From: CAVREM01 sp963728825
Lineage (GTDB): Bacteria > Acidobacteriota > Vicinamibacteria > Vicinamibacterales > CAVVIG01
Reading direction: 5' to 3'
Length of the DNA stretch: 64,000 nucleotides
NCBI GenBank assembly: GCA_963728825.1
Contig: CAVSLA010000004.1
Span: 1,488,001-1,552,000 of the forward strand
Below the pieces are notes generated by a model. The model saw only the letters and a program-made list of their open reading frames with translations. It ran no database searches and was not told where the DNA came from. This document shows positions 49,700 to 57,277 of the stretch, piece by piece. Position 1 is the stretch's first letter, and every line of letters begins with the position of its first letter. A program made the translations under genes and the position numbers.

Positions 49700-52131
49700 A
49701 CATCATCGGCAAGAGCCGCCGGCGGGTCGATGCCCGGGCCAAGGTGACCGGGCAGACACGGTTCGCGGACGACCTGCTGTTCCCACGGATGCTGCACGCG
49801 AAGCTGCTGCGTTCTCCGGTCCCGCACGCTCGCATCCTTCGCATCGACCCGGCGCGGGCCCGCGCCTGTCCAGGAGTGCACCTGGTCCTGACCGGGCACG
49901 ATCTCCCGATCCCGTACGGGATCCTGCCGGTCAGTCAGGACGAGCACGCCCTGGCGATCGAGCGAGTCAGGTTCGTCGGCGATCCGGTGGCGCTGGTCGT
50001 GGCCCGCGACGAATTGACCGCCTTCGAAGCGCTCGATCTGATCGAGGTCGAATACGAGGCGCTGCACACCTTCGCCGATCCGCTCGACAGCCTGACCCGC
50101 GACGAGCCCCGCATTCACGATTACGCGGCACACGGCAACATTCACAAGATCGTCTCGCTCGAGTTCGGCGACACGGACGAGGCCCTCGCCGACGCCGATC
50201 GCGTATTCGACGATACGTTCTTCTACCAGGGCAGCACCCATCTGCCGATCGAGCAGCACGCGGCCGTTGCCGCCCGCGATCCCGATGGCAAGCTGGTCCT
50301 CTGGTCGAGTACACAGACGCCTCACTACGTTCACCGGGCGCTGGCTCGAGCGCTGGCGATGCCGGCCGCGCACATCCGGGTGATCGCCACCCCCAACGGC
50401 GGCGGCTTCGGCGGCAAGAGCGATCCGTTCAATCACGAGATCGCCGTCGCCAAGGCCGCGCTGCTGCTCGATCGGCCGGTGAAAATCTGCCTGACGCGCG
50501 AAGAGGTCTTCTACTGTCACCGCGGTCGTCATCCGGTCCTGATGCGGTTCAGGACGGGCGTCAGGCGCGACGGCACCATCACCGGCGTCCAATTGCAGAC
50601 ACTCCTCGACGGCGGCGCCTACGGGTCCTACGGTGTGGCCAGCACCTTCTATACTGGTGCCCTTCAGACCGTCACGTATCACATCCCGGCGTATCAGTTC
50701 CGGGGTTGCCGCGTGTTTACCAACAAGCCGCCCTGCGGTCCGAAACGCGGCCACGGGACGCCGCAGAGCCGCTTTGGTCAGGAAGTACAACTGGACAAGA
50801 TCGCCGAGACATTGGTGATCGATCCTGCCGAACTTCGTTTGCGCATCATCGAACAGCCCCAGGCGCTGACCGCCAATTACCTGCGTCTCGGAACCATCGG
50901 TCTCGCCGAGTGCATTCGCCGCGTGGTGGCCGGCTCGGACTGGTCGAAACGCCGCGCCGGCGCCCACACCCAAGGCTCCGGCTTGGGTCTCGCGTGCTCG
51001 GCATACTTGTCCGGCGCCGGTTTGCCAATCTACTGGAACGACATGCCGCACTCCGGCGTCCAGCTCAAGCTCGATCGCAGCGGCGGCGTCACGGTGTTCT
51101 GCGGGGCCACCGAAATCGGTCAGGGATCCGACGATGTGCTGGTGGCGTGTGTGGCGGAAATCCTCGGGATCGATCCGCACGATATCAGAGCCGTGACCGG
51201 GGATACCGACCTGACGCCGGTCGATCTGGGATCGTATTCGAGCCGCGTCACGCTGATGATGGGCAACGCCGCCATCCAGGCGGCGGAACGCGCCCGTGAG
51301 ATGCTGGCCGCGGCCGTCTCGAACGAAACGGGGATTCCGGCGACGCGGCTGGTGTTCGCCGACCGGCGGGTGTTCGATGCGGAGCAGCCCGCCGCGGGCG
51401 TGGCCTTCGATCGCGCCGTTTGTCTTGCGGAGGCCAGATTCGGAACCGTTGGCACAACCGGCTCGTACAAGCCGCCTCGCTCCGCTGCGCGATACAAGGG
51501 CGGCGGCGTCGGACCGTCGCCCACCTACTCGTATTCGGCGGCGGTCGTCGAAGTCGAAGTCGATCGATCAACCGGATGGATCCATGTGCCGCGCGTCTGG
51601 ATTGCCCACGACGTCGGCCGCGCACTGAATCCGGCTCTGGTGCGAGGCCAGGTCGAAGGCAGCGTCTACATGGCGCTCGGCGAAGCGCTCATGGAAGAGC
51701 AGGAATTCCGGCGGCTGCCGCCGCGACTGAGCGGCGCCCTCGTCCACAAGTTCCCCTCGATGCTCGAGTACAAAAGCCCGACCACGCTCGACATGCCGGA
51801 GATCTTCACCGAGCTGGTCGAGCAGCCAGACGACCACGGACCGTTTGGTGCGAAGGAAGTGGGCCAGGGTCCGCTCCTGCCGGTGATGCCGGCGCTGGCA
51901 AACGCCGTCTATCACGCGGTGGGCGTCCGGATCGACGAAGTGCCGATCACCCCTGAGAAGATCCTGGCCGCGCTCAGGGCCAAGGCCGCGGGCAAGGAAC
52001 CGCGCTTCGGTCCTCCGAGATTTCCGGACGTGGCGTGGCCGCAGGCGCTGCAGGTGACGCCGCCGTGGAATGGGGGCGACGGAACCGCAGCTGACGTCGC
52101 GACCGGCACCTCAGAGGTGACCAGGCCATGA
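49696..52131 (+). CDS. hcrA: Molybdenum hydroxylase large subunit (4-hydroxybenzoyl-CoA reductase alpha-like)
   Basis: An 811-residue xanthine-oxidase-family subunit binding molybdopterin. Motifs: RVDARAKVTGQTRFADDLLF, STHLPIEQHAAVAARDPDGK, NGGGFGGKSDPFNHEIAVAK, GCRVFTNKPPCGPKRGHGTP, TEIGQGSDDVLVACVAEILG and the active-site Glu region GPFGAKEVGQGPLLPVMPAL. The KPPCGPKRGHGTPQ segment and the AKEVGQGP form resemble HcrA more than xanthine dehydrogenase (from memory). In anaerobic aromatic degraders the enzyme removes the para-hydroxyl of 4-hydroxybenzoyl-CoA. No other pathway gene is nearby, so the substrate is inferred. Confidence 0.8.
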   Translation: MNIIGKSRRRVDARAKVTGQTRFADDLLFPRMLHAKLLRSPVPHARILRIDPARARACPGVHLVLTGHDLPIPYGILPVSQDEHALAIERVRFVGDPVALVVARDELTAFEALDLIEVEYEALHTFADPLDSLTRDEPRIHDYAAHGNIHKIVSLEFGDTDEALADADRVFDDTFFYQGSTHLPIEQHAAVAARDPDGKLVLWSSTQTPHYVHRALARALAMPAAHIRVIATPNGGGFGGKSDPFNHEIAVAKAALLLDRPVKICLTREEVFYCHRGRHPVLMRFRTGVRRDGTITGVQLQTLLDGGAYGSYGVASTFYTGALQTVTYHIPAYQFRGCRVFTNKPPCGPKRGHGTPQSRFGQEVQLDKIAETLVIDPAELRLRIIEQPQALTANYLRLGTIGLAECIRRVVAGSDWSKRRAGAHTQGSGLGLACSAYLSGAGLPIYWNDMPHSGVQLKLDRSGGVTVFCGATEIGQGSDDVLVACVAEILGIDPHDIRAVTGDTDLTPVDLGSYSSRVTLMMGNAAIQAAERAREMLAAAVSNETGIPATRLVFADRRVFDAEQPAAGVAFDRAVCLAEARFGTVGTTGSYKPPRSAARYKGGGVGPSPTYSYSAAVVEVEVDRSTGWIHVPRVWIAHDVGRALNPALVRGQVEGSVYMALGEALMEEQEFRRLPPRLSGALVHKFPSMLEYKSPTTLDMPEIFTELVEQPDDHGPFGAKEVGQGPLLPVMPALANAVYHAVGVRIDEVPITPEKILAALRAKAAGKEPRFGPPRFPDVAWPQALQVTPPWNGGDGTAADVATGTSEVTRP

Positions 52132-53090
52132 TGCGGCTCCCCCGCTTCACCTATCGAGCCGCCCGGAGCGTCGCCGAAGCTGCCGAGTGGCTTTCGAGCG
52201 GCCCGGATGCCGCGCTGGTTGGCGGGGGCACCGACCTCCTGCCCAACATGAAGCGCCGCCAGCAGACACCGTCGCTGCTGGTCGGCCTGCGCGGCATTGC
52301 GGATCTCTCGCGCATCGCGAACGGCGACGGCCTGACGATCGGTGCCGGCTTGAGGCTGGCTGAACTTCTCGAAGTGCCGGGCCTGCGCGAACGTTACCAG
52401 GGTCTGTGGCAGGCGGTCGCACAGATCGCCACGCCCCACATTCGGAACATGGGCACGCTCGGCGGAAACCTGTGTCTCGACACACGGTGCAATTACTACG
52501 ACCAGAACTACGAGTGGCGCAAGGCGATCGACTTCTGCATGAAGAAGGACGGTGAGACCTGCTGGGTCGCGCCGTCGAGCCGACGATGTCTTGCCGTGTC
52601 GTCGACCGACACGGCGCCGATGCTGGTGGCGCTCGGGGCGACCATCACGCTCCAGAGCGCCGCCGGCGAGCGAAGCCTGCCGCTGGCCCAGCTCTATCGG
52701 AATGACGGCATTCACTACTCGACCCGCCGGCCGGACGAAGTGCTGACCGCGGTCCGGCTGCCGGACGCTCGCGGCTGGCGTAGTGCGTACTGGAAATTAC
52801 GGCGGCGGGGGTCATTCGACTTCCCGGTGCTGTCCGCGGCGGTGGCCCTGAAATGTGCGACGGACGGGACGGTCGAAGACGCCCGCATCGTCCTCGGTGC
52901 CGTGGCGTCATGTCCGATGGAGGCACGCGAGGCATCGAGCTCGCTGGTGGGAGGGCCGTTGTCGGACGAACGGATCGCACGCGCGACCGAGCTTGCCGCT
53001 GGCCCGGCCCGCCCGATGGACAACACCGACTACTCGCTGGTCTGGCGCAAACGGATGACCCGTGACTTCGTGATCGTACGCGTTGCGTGA
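52128..53090 (+). CDS. hcrB: Molybdenum hydroxylase FAD subunit with extra [4Fe-4S] loop (4-hydroxybenzoyl-CoA reductase beta-like)
   Basis: A 320-residue FAD-binding subunit. FAD is bound at LVGGGTDLLPNMKRRQ and IRNMGTLGGNLCLDTRCNYY. After this an insertion holds four cysteines (Cys121, 137, 145 and 154, in DTRCNYYDQ, DFCMKKDGETCWVA and SRRCLAV). That spacing is the extra cluster loop distinguishing 4-hydroxybenzoyl-CoA reductase beta from ordinary xanthine dehydrogenase FAD subunits. The C-terminal CO-dehydrogenase flavoprotein domain follows (RRRGSFDFPVLSAAVALKCA). It overlaps the large-subunit gene by four bases. Confidence 0.82.
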   Translation: MMRLPRFTYRAARSVAEAAEWLSSGPDAALVGGGTDLLPNMKRRQQTPSLLVGLRGIADLSRIANGDGLTIGAGLRLAELLEVPGLRERYQGLWQAVAQIATPHIRNMGTLGGNLCLDTRCNYYDQNYEWRKAIDFCMKKDGETCWVAPSSRRCLAVSSTDTAPMLVALGATITLQSAAGERSLPLAQLYRNDGIHYSTRRPDEVLTAVRLPDARGWRSAYWKLRRRGSFDFPVLSAAVALKCATDGTVEDARIVLGAVASCPMEAREASSSLVGGPLSDERIARATELAAGPARPMDNTDYSLVWRKRMTRDFVIVRVA

Positions 53091-53189
53091 GGTTCGTGGC
53101 GACGATGTCCGGGATCTCAGGCGTCGGCTGGCTCGATTGGCGCTGCTGGCCTGAGTTGCCGTCGTGACGAACGAACGCGCGCGTCTTCT

Positions 53190-54061
53190 TCAGTAGTTGC
53201 CAGCCGCGGGAGCGGGTGCCTGGCCGCGCGCCTGCTGGACGATCTTGACGCCGGCGCTGGCGCCGACACGCGTCGCACCGGCAGCGACCATCGCTTTGAG
53301 GGCCTCGAGGTCGCGCACGCCCCCGGCGGCTTTCACGCCCATCTCCGCACCGACCACACGGCGCATCAGGGCAACGTCAGCCGCCGTCGCCCCGCCGGGT
53401 CCGAAGCCGGTCGAGGTTTTCACGTAGTCGGCGCCGGCCGCCTTCGCCAGCGTGCAGGCGGTCATTTTCTCGTCATCGGTGAGCAGCGCGGCCTCGATGA
53501 TCACTTTACTCAGCGCGCCGCAGTCCCGACACGGCCCGGTGACGGCCTCGATGTCGCGCTCAACGACTCGCAGGTCACCCGATTTCAGCGCGCCGACGTT
53601 GATCACCATATCGATCTCGCGGGCGCCATCGAAGATCGCCCGCCGGGTTTCGTACGCCTTGACGTCCGACGTGTGGCGCCGAGCGGAAAGCCGACGACGG
53701 AACAGACGCCCACGGCGCTCGCGCTCAATAACCTGGCGGCAAGTGCCACCCACGCCGGGTTGACGCACACCGTCGCAAAGCCGAACTGCGCCGCCTCTCT
53801 GCAGAGCTCCTCGATCTCCTGACGCGTCGCATCAGGTTTCAGCAGCGTATGGTCGATCATCGCCGCCACGCCGGCCGGAGCGCCGCCAACCGCATGGACC
53901 CCGACGCGTGTCGCCCCCGCGTCGAGCACGCCCTGCAGCCGGGCCGGGCAACAGTCGCTGCTGACCGAATGGCAGGCACAACGCGACTGCGGGCGGACCG
54001 CGGCCGCCGACACCTCCTCGACGATGATCTCGATCAGCCGCTGCAGCTCGGTCGGGTTCAC
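53190..54061 (-). CDS. deoC: Deoxyribose-phosphate aldolase with N-terminal encapsulation-like extension, apparent frameshift
   Basis: The DERA core starts at about residue 68 (MIDHTLLKPDATRQEIEELC) with VCVNPAWVALA, VCSVVGFPLGAT, VINVGALKSGD and the Schiff-base Lys in DYVKTSTGFGPGGAT. The frame breaks after GFPLGAT. Adding one base near 53673-53675 yields GAT-TSDVKAYET and 290 residues. The first ~67 residues are extra: an amphipathic helix MNPTELQRLIEIIVEEVSAA, very like the PduP encapsulation peptide, then a CxCH...CC cluster (Cys28, Cys30, His31, Cys37, Cys38). GTG start at 54061, overlapping rpiB by four bases. It cleaves deoxyribose-5-P to acetaldehyde and glyceraldehyde-3-P. Confidence 0.87.
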
Positions 54062-54687
54062 GAACGCTCCAGGTCGCGGATCTTCGACAGCCGCCGGATG
54101 TAGCGCGCTTCCCGCATCGGCGTGCTCAGCCACGCGGCGACAATCGTCCGCGCGTCTTCCGGGGTGACGAGCGTCGCGCCGAGCGTCAAGACATTTGCGC
54201 CGTTGTGTTCGCGCGAATATCGGGCGATGAGCTCGGTGGTCGCCATTGCCGCCCGGATGCCGCGGACCTTGTTGGCGGCGATCGCCGACCCGATGCCGGC
54301 GCCGTCGATGACGATTCCGGCGTCGGCCTCGCCGGCGGCAACGGTACGCGCCACCACTGCCGCGACGTCCGGGTAGTCGACCGGCGTGTCGCTGTCTGTC
54401 CCGAGGTCGGTCACGGCCAGGCCCCGCCCGCGTAGCCAACCGACGAGATCGCGGCGCAGCTTCAGCCCGCTGTGATCGCTGGAAATCGCGATCGAGCGGA
54501 TGTCCGCGACCGGCGCGAGCGTCAGGTCTTCCGGACTGGCCACGCCTTCACGCAATACGGTGACCCGTCGCTCGCCCAGCGTATCGTTCGCCAGCGGGGT
54601 GATGTGCCCCCGGCGCGACAACAGCACCGTCTCGCCGCGCTCGAGCACGCGGGCGTCTGCTTCGGTGATGATGTCGAAGGTTTTCAT
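54058..54687 (-). CDS. rpiB: Ribose-5-phosphate isomerase B with N-terminal extension
   Basis: 209 residues from ATG 54687. The RpiB core occupies about residues 65-209: SIAISSDHSGLKLRRDLVGW, DLGTDSDTPVDYPDVA, the active-site loop GIVIDGAGIGSAIAANKVRG and YSREHNGANVLTLGATLV. The typical family length is ~150, so residues 1-64 are additional (TEADARVLERGETVLLSRRG, HITPLANDTLGERRVTVL); this module resembles segments I associate with microcompartment proteins (weak). It overlaps deoC by four bases. It converts ribose-5-P and ribulose-5-P in nucleoside pentose breakdown. Confidence 0.88.
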   Translation of the reverse strand: MKTFDIITEADARVLERGETVLLSRRGHITPLANDTLGERRVTVLREGVASPEDLTLAPVADIRSIAISSDHSGLKLRRDLVGWLRGRGLAVTDLGTDSDTPVDYPDVAAVVARTVAAGEADAGIVIDGAGIGSAIAANKVRGIRAAMATTELIARYSREHNGANVLTLGATLVTPEDARTIVAAWLSTPMREARYIRRLSKIRDLERS

Positions 54688-54692
54688 TGCAG

Positions 54693-54699
54693 TATTATC
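54693..54699. promoter_or_regulatory. Overlapping divergent -10 boxes of rpiB and hpt
   Basis: Between the two ATGs (54687 minus and 54707 plus) only 19 bases remain. TATTAT (54693-54698) is a -10 for hpt with 8 bases to the ATG. GATAAT on the minus strand (54699 to 54694) is a -10 for rpiB with 6 bases to the ATG. Both transcripts would be leaderless, and the two promoters cannot be occupied at once. No good -35 boxes are visible inside either flanking gene. Confidence 0.5.
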
Positions 54700-54706
54700 T
54701 CGTCCC

Positions 54707-55222
54707 ATGGCCGTCGACGTCCTGCTGACCGAAGCTCAGATCCAGGCGCGCGTCGCCCAGATGGCAGCTGAGATTCGCCGCGACCTTCCCGACGACCTGC
54801 ATCTCATTGCCGTGCTGAAGGGCGCATTCGTCTTTCTGTCGGATCTGGTGCGCCAGATGGAGGGACAGGTGTCCCTCGATTTCATGGCCGTCTCCAGCTA
54901 CGCCAAGGGCACGACGACATCGGGAGAGGTCCGTCTGCTCAAGGATCTCGATACGACCCTCGACGGAAAACACGTGGTCATCGTCGAGGACATCGTCGAC
55001 ACCGGGTTGACGCTGACCTACCTGCAGGACATTCTGCGGGCGCGCGGGCCGAAGACGCTGCGCACCGCCTGTCTGCTCAGCAAGCCGTCCCGCCGCCAGG
55101 TCGAGGTCAAGGTCGAGTACATCGGCTTCGAGATCGAAGATCGCTTCGTCGTCGGCTACGGACTCGATTACGCGGAGCAGTATCGGAACCTCCCCTTCAT
55201 CGGCGTCGTCAACGTTACCTGA
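54707..55222 (+). CDS. hpt: Hypoxanthine phosphoribosyltransferase
   Basis: A 171-residue purine salvage enzyme that makes IMP/GMP from hypoxanthine/guanine and PRPP. Motifs: LHLIAVLKGAFVFLSDLVRQ, VSSYAKGTTTSGEVRLLKDL (flexible loop), the PRPP motif HVVIVEDIVDTGLTLTYLQD, and GYGLDYAEQYRNLPFIGVV. The ATG at 54707 follows a -10 by 8 bases. The gene is divergent from rpiB-deoC and overlaps the end of the amidohydrolase gene tail-to-tail by 8 bases. Confidence 0.95.
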   Translation: MAVDVLLTEAQIQARVAQMAAEIRRDLPDDLHLIAVLKGAFVFLSDLVRQMEGQVSLDFMAVSSYAKGTTTSGEVRLLKDLDTTLDGKHVVIVEDIVDTGLTLTYLQDILRARGPKTLRTACLLSKPSRRQVEVKVEYIGFEIEDRFVVGYGLDYAEQYRNLPFIGVVNVT

Positions 55223-56606
55223 CGGCCGCGCGGACCTTCTGCGCCAGGGCGTTGGCGTCGCGAATCGTTGCCGCGCGATCGAGCGTGCGCAGCTGCCGAT
55301 CTTTCATCAACACCCTGCCGTTGACGATCGTCGTGCGCACGTCGTCTCCCCGCGTCACGTAGACGAGGTGCGACACCGGGTCGTAGAGCGGTGTCTGCCG
55401 CGACCGATCGGTCGCCACGATGATGACATCGGCCCGCTTGCCACGCTCGATCGAACCGATGGTGCGCTCCATCCCCAGGGCGCGCGCGCCGCCGCGGGTG
55501 GCCAGGTCCAGCGCAGCCTGGGCCGGCAGCGCCGTCGGATCGCGAGTCGCGTGTTTCGCCAGAAACCCGGCCTGACGCATCGCTTCGAACATGTCCAGGT
55601 CGTTGTTGCTGGCGGCGCCGTCGGTTCCCAACCCGAGCGCGACGCCGGCCTGCAGGTAGCTGGTCACCGGTGCGGTCCCACTCGCCAGCTTCATGTTGCT
55701 TTCGGGATTGTGCGAAAGCCCGACGTCACGACGCTTCAGAATCTCGATGTCGCGGTCGTCGACCCAGACGCCGTGCGCGGCCAGCGTCGTGCCCTGCCAG
55801 AAGCCCAGTGACTCGAGATAAGCAGTCGGCGAGAGCTTGTATTGTTCCCGGGCGATCTTCAGCTCCTCTTCGGTTTCCGCCAGATGGATGAGGACCGGGA
55901 CCTGGTAACGGCGGCCCAGCTCGGCTGCCGCCTTCAGCGTGGCGGCATCGAGCGTGTACATCGCGTGCGGGGCGACCGCGGGTGTGATGAGGCTGTCGGT
56001 GCGGAACGCCTTGATGAACGCCTCGGCCCTGGCGAGCCCCTCGGACGGCGTTTTGGCGTCGGGTACCGGGAACTGGATGATCGTCTGACCGAGCACCGCC
56101 CGCAATCCGGCCTCGCGCGTCACCCGCGCGATTTCCTCCTCGAAGTAATACATGTCGGCGTAGCTCGTGGTACCCGACTCGATCATCTCGAGCGCGGCGA
56201 GCCGGGTCCCGATGCGGACCATCTCGGGCGAAACGGTCTTCGCCTCCGCCGGAAAGATGTATTTCTGGAGCCACTCCATCAGCGCCAGATCGTCGGCCAG
56301 CCCGCGGTACATCACCATCGGCGCGTGGGTGTGGGTATTGACCAGTCCGGGGAGTACGATCTGGCCGCTCGCGTCGACCGTTTCGGCGGCGCGGTAACGC
56401 GCGGCAATCGCCTGCGGCGTGTCGATATCGATGATGTCGGCACCGTCGATCGCCACGGCACCGGGCGCCAGCATCTCGCGCGTTTCATTCTGCGTGACAA
56501 CGGTGCCGCCGGTGACGATGAGTGAGATCGATCGTGGCGCCTGGGCAAGCCCGAGAAATGGCGCCAGCACGACGATGATCGTGGCCAGCGCGTGCCGTGC
56601 ACGCAT
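55215..56606 (-). CDS. Exported amidohydrolase, MtaD / S-adenosylhomocysteine deaminase-like
   Basis: 463 residues from ATG 56606 with a signal peptide (MRARHALATIIVVLAPFLGL). The metal-dependent amidohydrolase core shows LPGLVNTHTHAPMVMYRGLA (two metal His), HAMYTLDAATLKAAAELG, LIHLAETEEELKIAREQYKL, AAHGVWVDDRDIEILKR, SHNPESNMKLASG and LGTDGAASNNDLDMFEAMRQ (metal Asp), the MtaD/SsnA/TrzN pattern. Family members are normally cytoplasmic, so periplasmic deamination of methylthioadenosine or other nucleosides is inferred. It lies within a salvage cluster between hpt and upp. Confidence 0.88.
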   Translation of the reverse strand: MRARHALATIIVVLAPFLGLAQAPRSISLIVTGGTVVTQNETREMLAPGAVAIDGADIIDIDTPQAIAARYRAAETVDASGQIVLPGLVNTHTHAPMVMYRGLADDLALMEWLQKYIFPAEAKTVSPEMVRIGTRLAALEMIESGTTSYADMYYFEEEIARVTREAGLRAVLGQTIIQFPVPDAKTPSEGLARAEAFIKAFRTDSLITPAVAPHAMYTLDAATLKAAAELGRRYQVPVLIHLAETEEELKIAREQYKLSPTAYLESLGFWQGTTLAAHGVWVDDRDIEILKRRDVGLSHNPESNMKLASGTAPVTSYLQAGVALGLGTDGAASNNDLDMFEAMRQAGFLAKHATRDPTALPAQAALDLATRGGARALGMERTIGSIERGKRADVIIVATDRSRQTPLYDPVSHLVYVTRGDDVRTTIVNGRVLMKDRQLRTLDRAATIRDANALAQKVRAAVR

Positions 56607-56617
56607 CAGGTAGAAAT

Positions 56618-56625
56618 TGTATAGT
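56618..56625. promoter_or_regulatory. Overlapping divergent -10 boxes of upp and the amidohydrolase gene
   Basis: TATAGT (56620-56625) lies 8 bases before the GTG of upp. On the other strand TATACA (56623 to 56618) lies 11 bases before the amidohydrolase ATG at 56606. The two boxes share four bases. The upp transcript should be leaderless. This is the same layout as at 54693-54699. Confidence 0.5.
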
Positions 56626-56633
56626 GTGGAACC

Positions 56634-57257
56634 GTGCCGGTCCACATCGTGGATCACCCGCTGGTGCACGACGCGCTGGTCGAGCTCCGTGACAAGAACA
56701 CGACTCCCGATCGCTTCCGGCGCGCCGCCACCCGTATCAGTGTGTTGCTTGCGGCCGAAGCGATGCGTGAGGTCCCGAGCACCGCGATTTCAGTCGATAC
56801 GCCGCTCGGGCCCGCGGCTGGTGTCAGGACGTCAGAGCACGTCGTGGTCGTTCCGGTGCTGCGCGCCGGCCTCGGCATGCTCGATGCGGTGCTCGAGCTG
56901 GTGCCACGCGCCCGCGTCGGACATATCGGGCTGCAACGCGACGAGATGACGGCGGTCGCTTCGCGGTACTATGCCAAGCTGCCACCGGACCTCGGCAAGA
57001 GCTTCCTGCTGATGATCGACCCGATGCTGGCGACGGGGGGCAGCGCGGTGGCCGCACTCGATCTGTTGCGCGCGGCCGGCGCCTCGCACGTACGGATCGT
57101 GTGTATCGTCGCGGCGCCCGAGGGACTCAGCGTCGTCCAGCGCCATCATCCCGACGTGACGATTTACACGCCAGTCATCGATCGCGGCTTGAACGAGCAC
57201 AAGTTCATCGTTCCGGGACTCGGGGATTTCGGCGATCGTCTCTACGGGACGTTGTAA
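56634..57257 (+). CDS. upp: Uracil phosphoribosyltransferase
   Basis: A 207-residue pyrimidine salvage enzyme that makes UMP from uracil and PRPP. Motifs: VHIVDHPLVHDALVELRDKN, VVVVPVLRAGLGMLDAVLEL, VGHIGLQRDE, the PRPP loop LLMIDPMLATGGSAVAALDL and the uracil-binding end YTPVIDRGLNEHKFIVPGLG plus DFGDRLYGT. It starts with GTG 56634. The citrate-synthase-family gene follows after 20 bases, probably in one operon. Confidence 0.95.
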   Translation: MPVHIVDHPLVHDALVELRDKNTTPDRFRRAATRISVLLAAEAMREVPSTAISVDTPLGPAAGVRTSEHVVVVPVLRAGLGMLDAVLELVPRARVGHIGLQRDEMTAVASRYYAKLPPDLGKSFLLMIDPMLATGGSAVAALDLLRAAGASHVRIVCIVAAPEGLSVVQRHHPDVTIYTPVIDRGLNEHKFIVPGLGDFGDRLYGTL

Positions 57258-57277
57258 GAGCAGCGGGGGGGGAGCAA

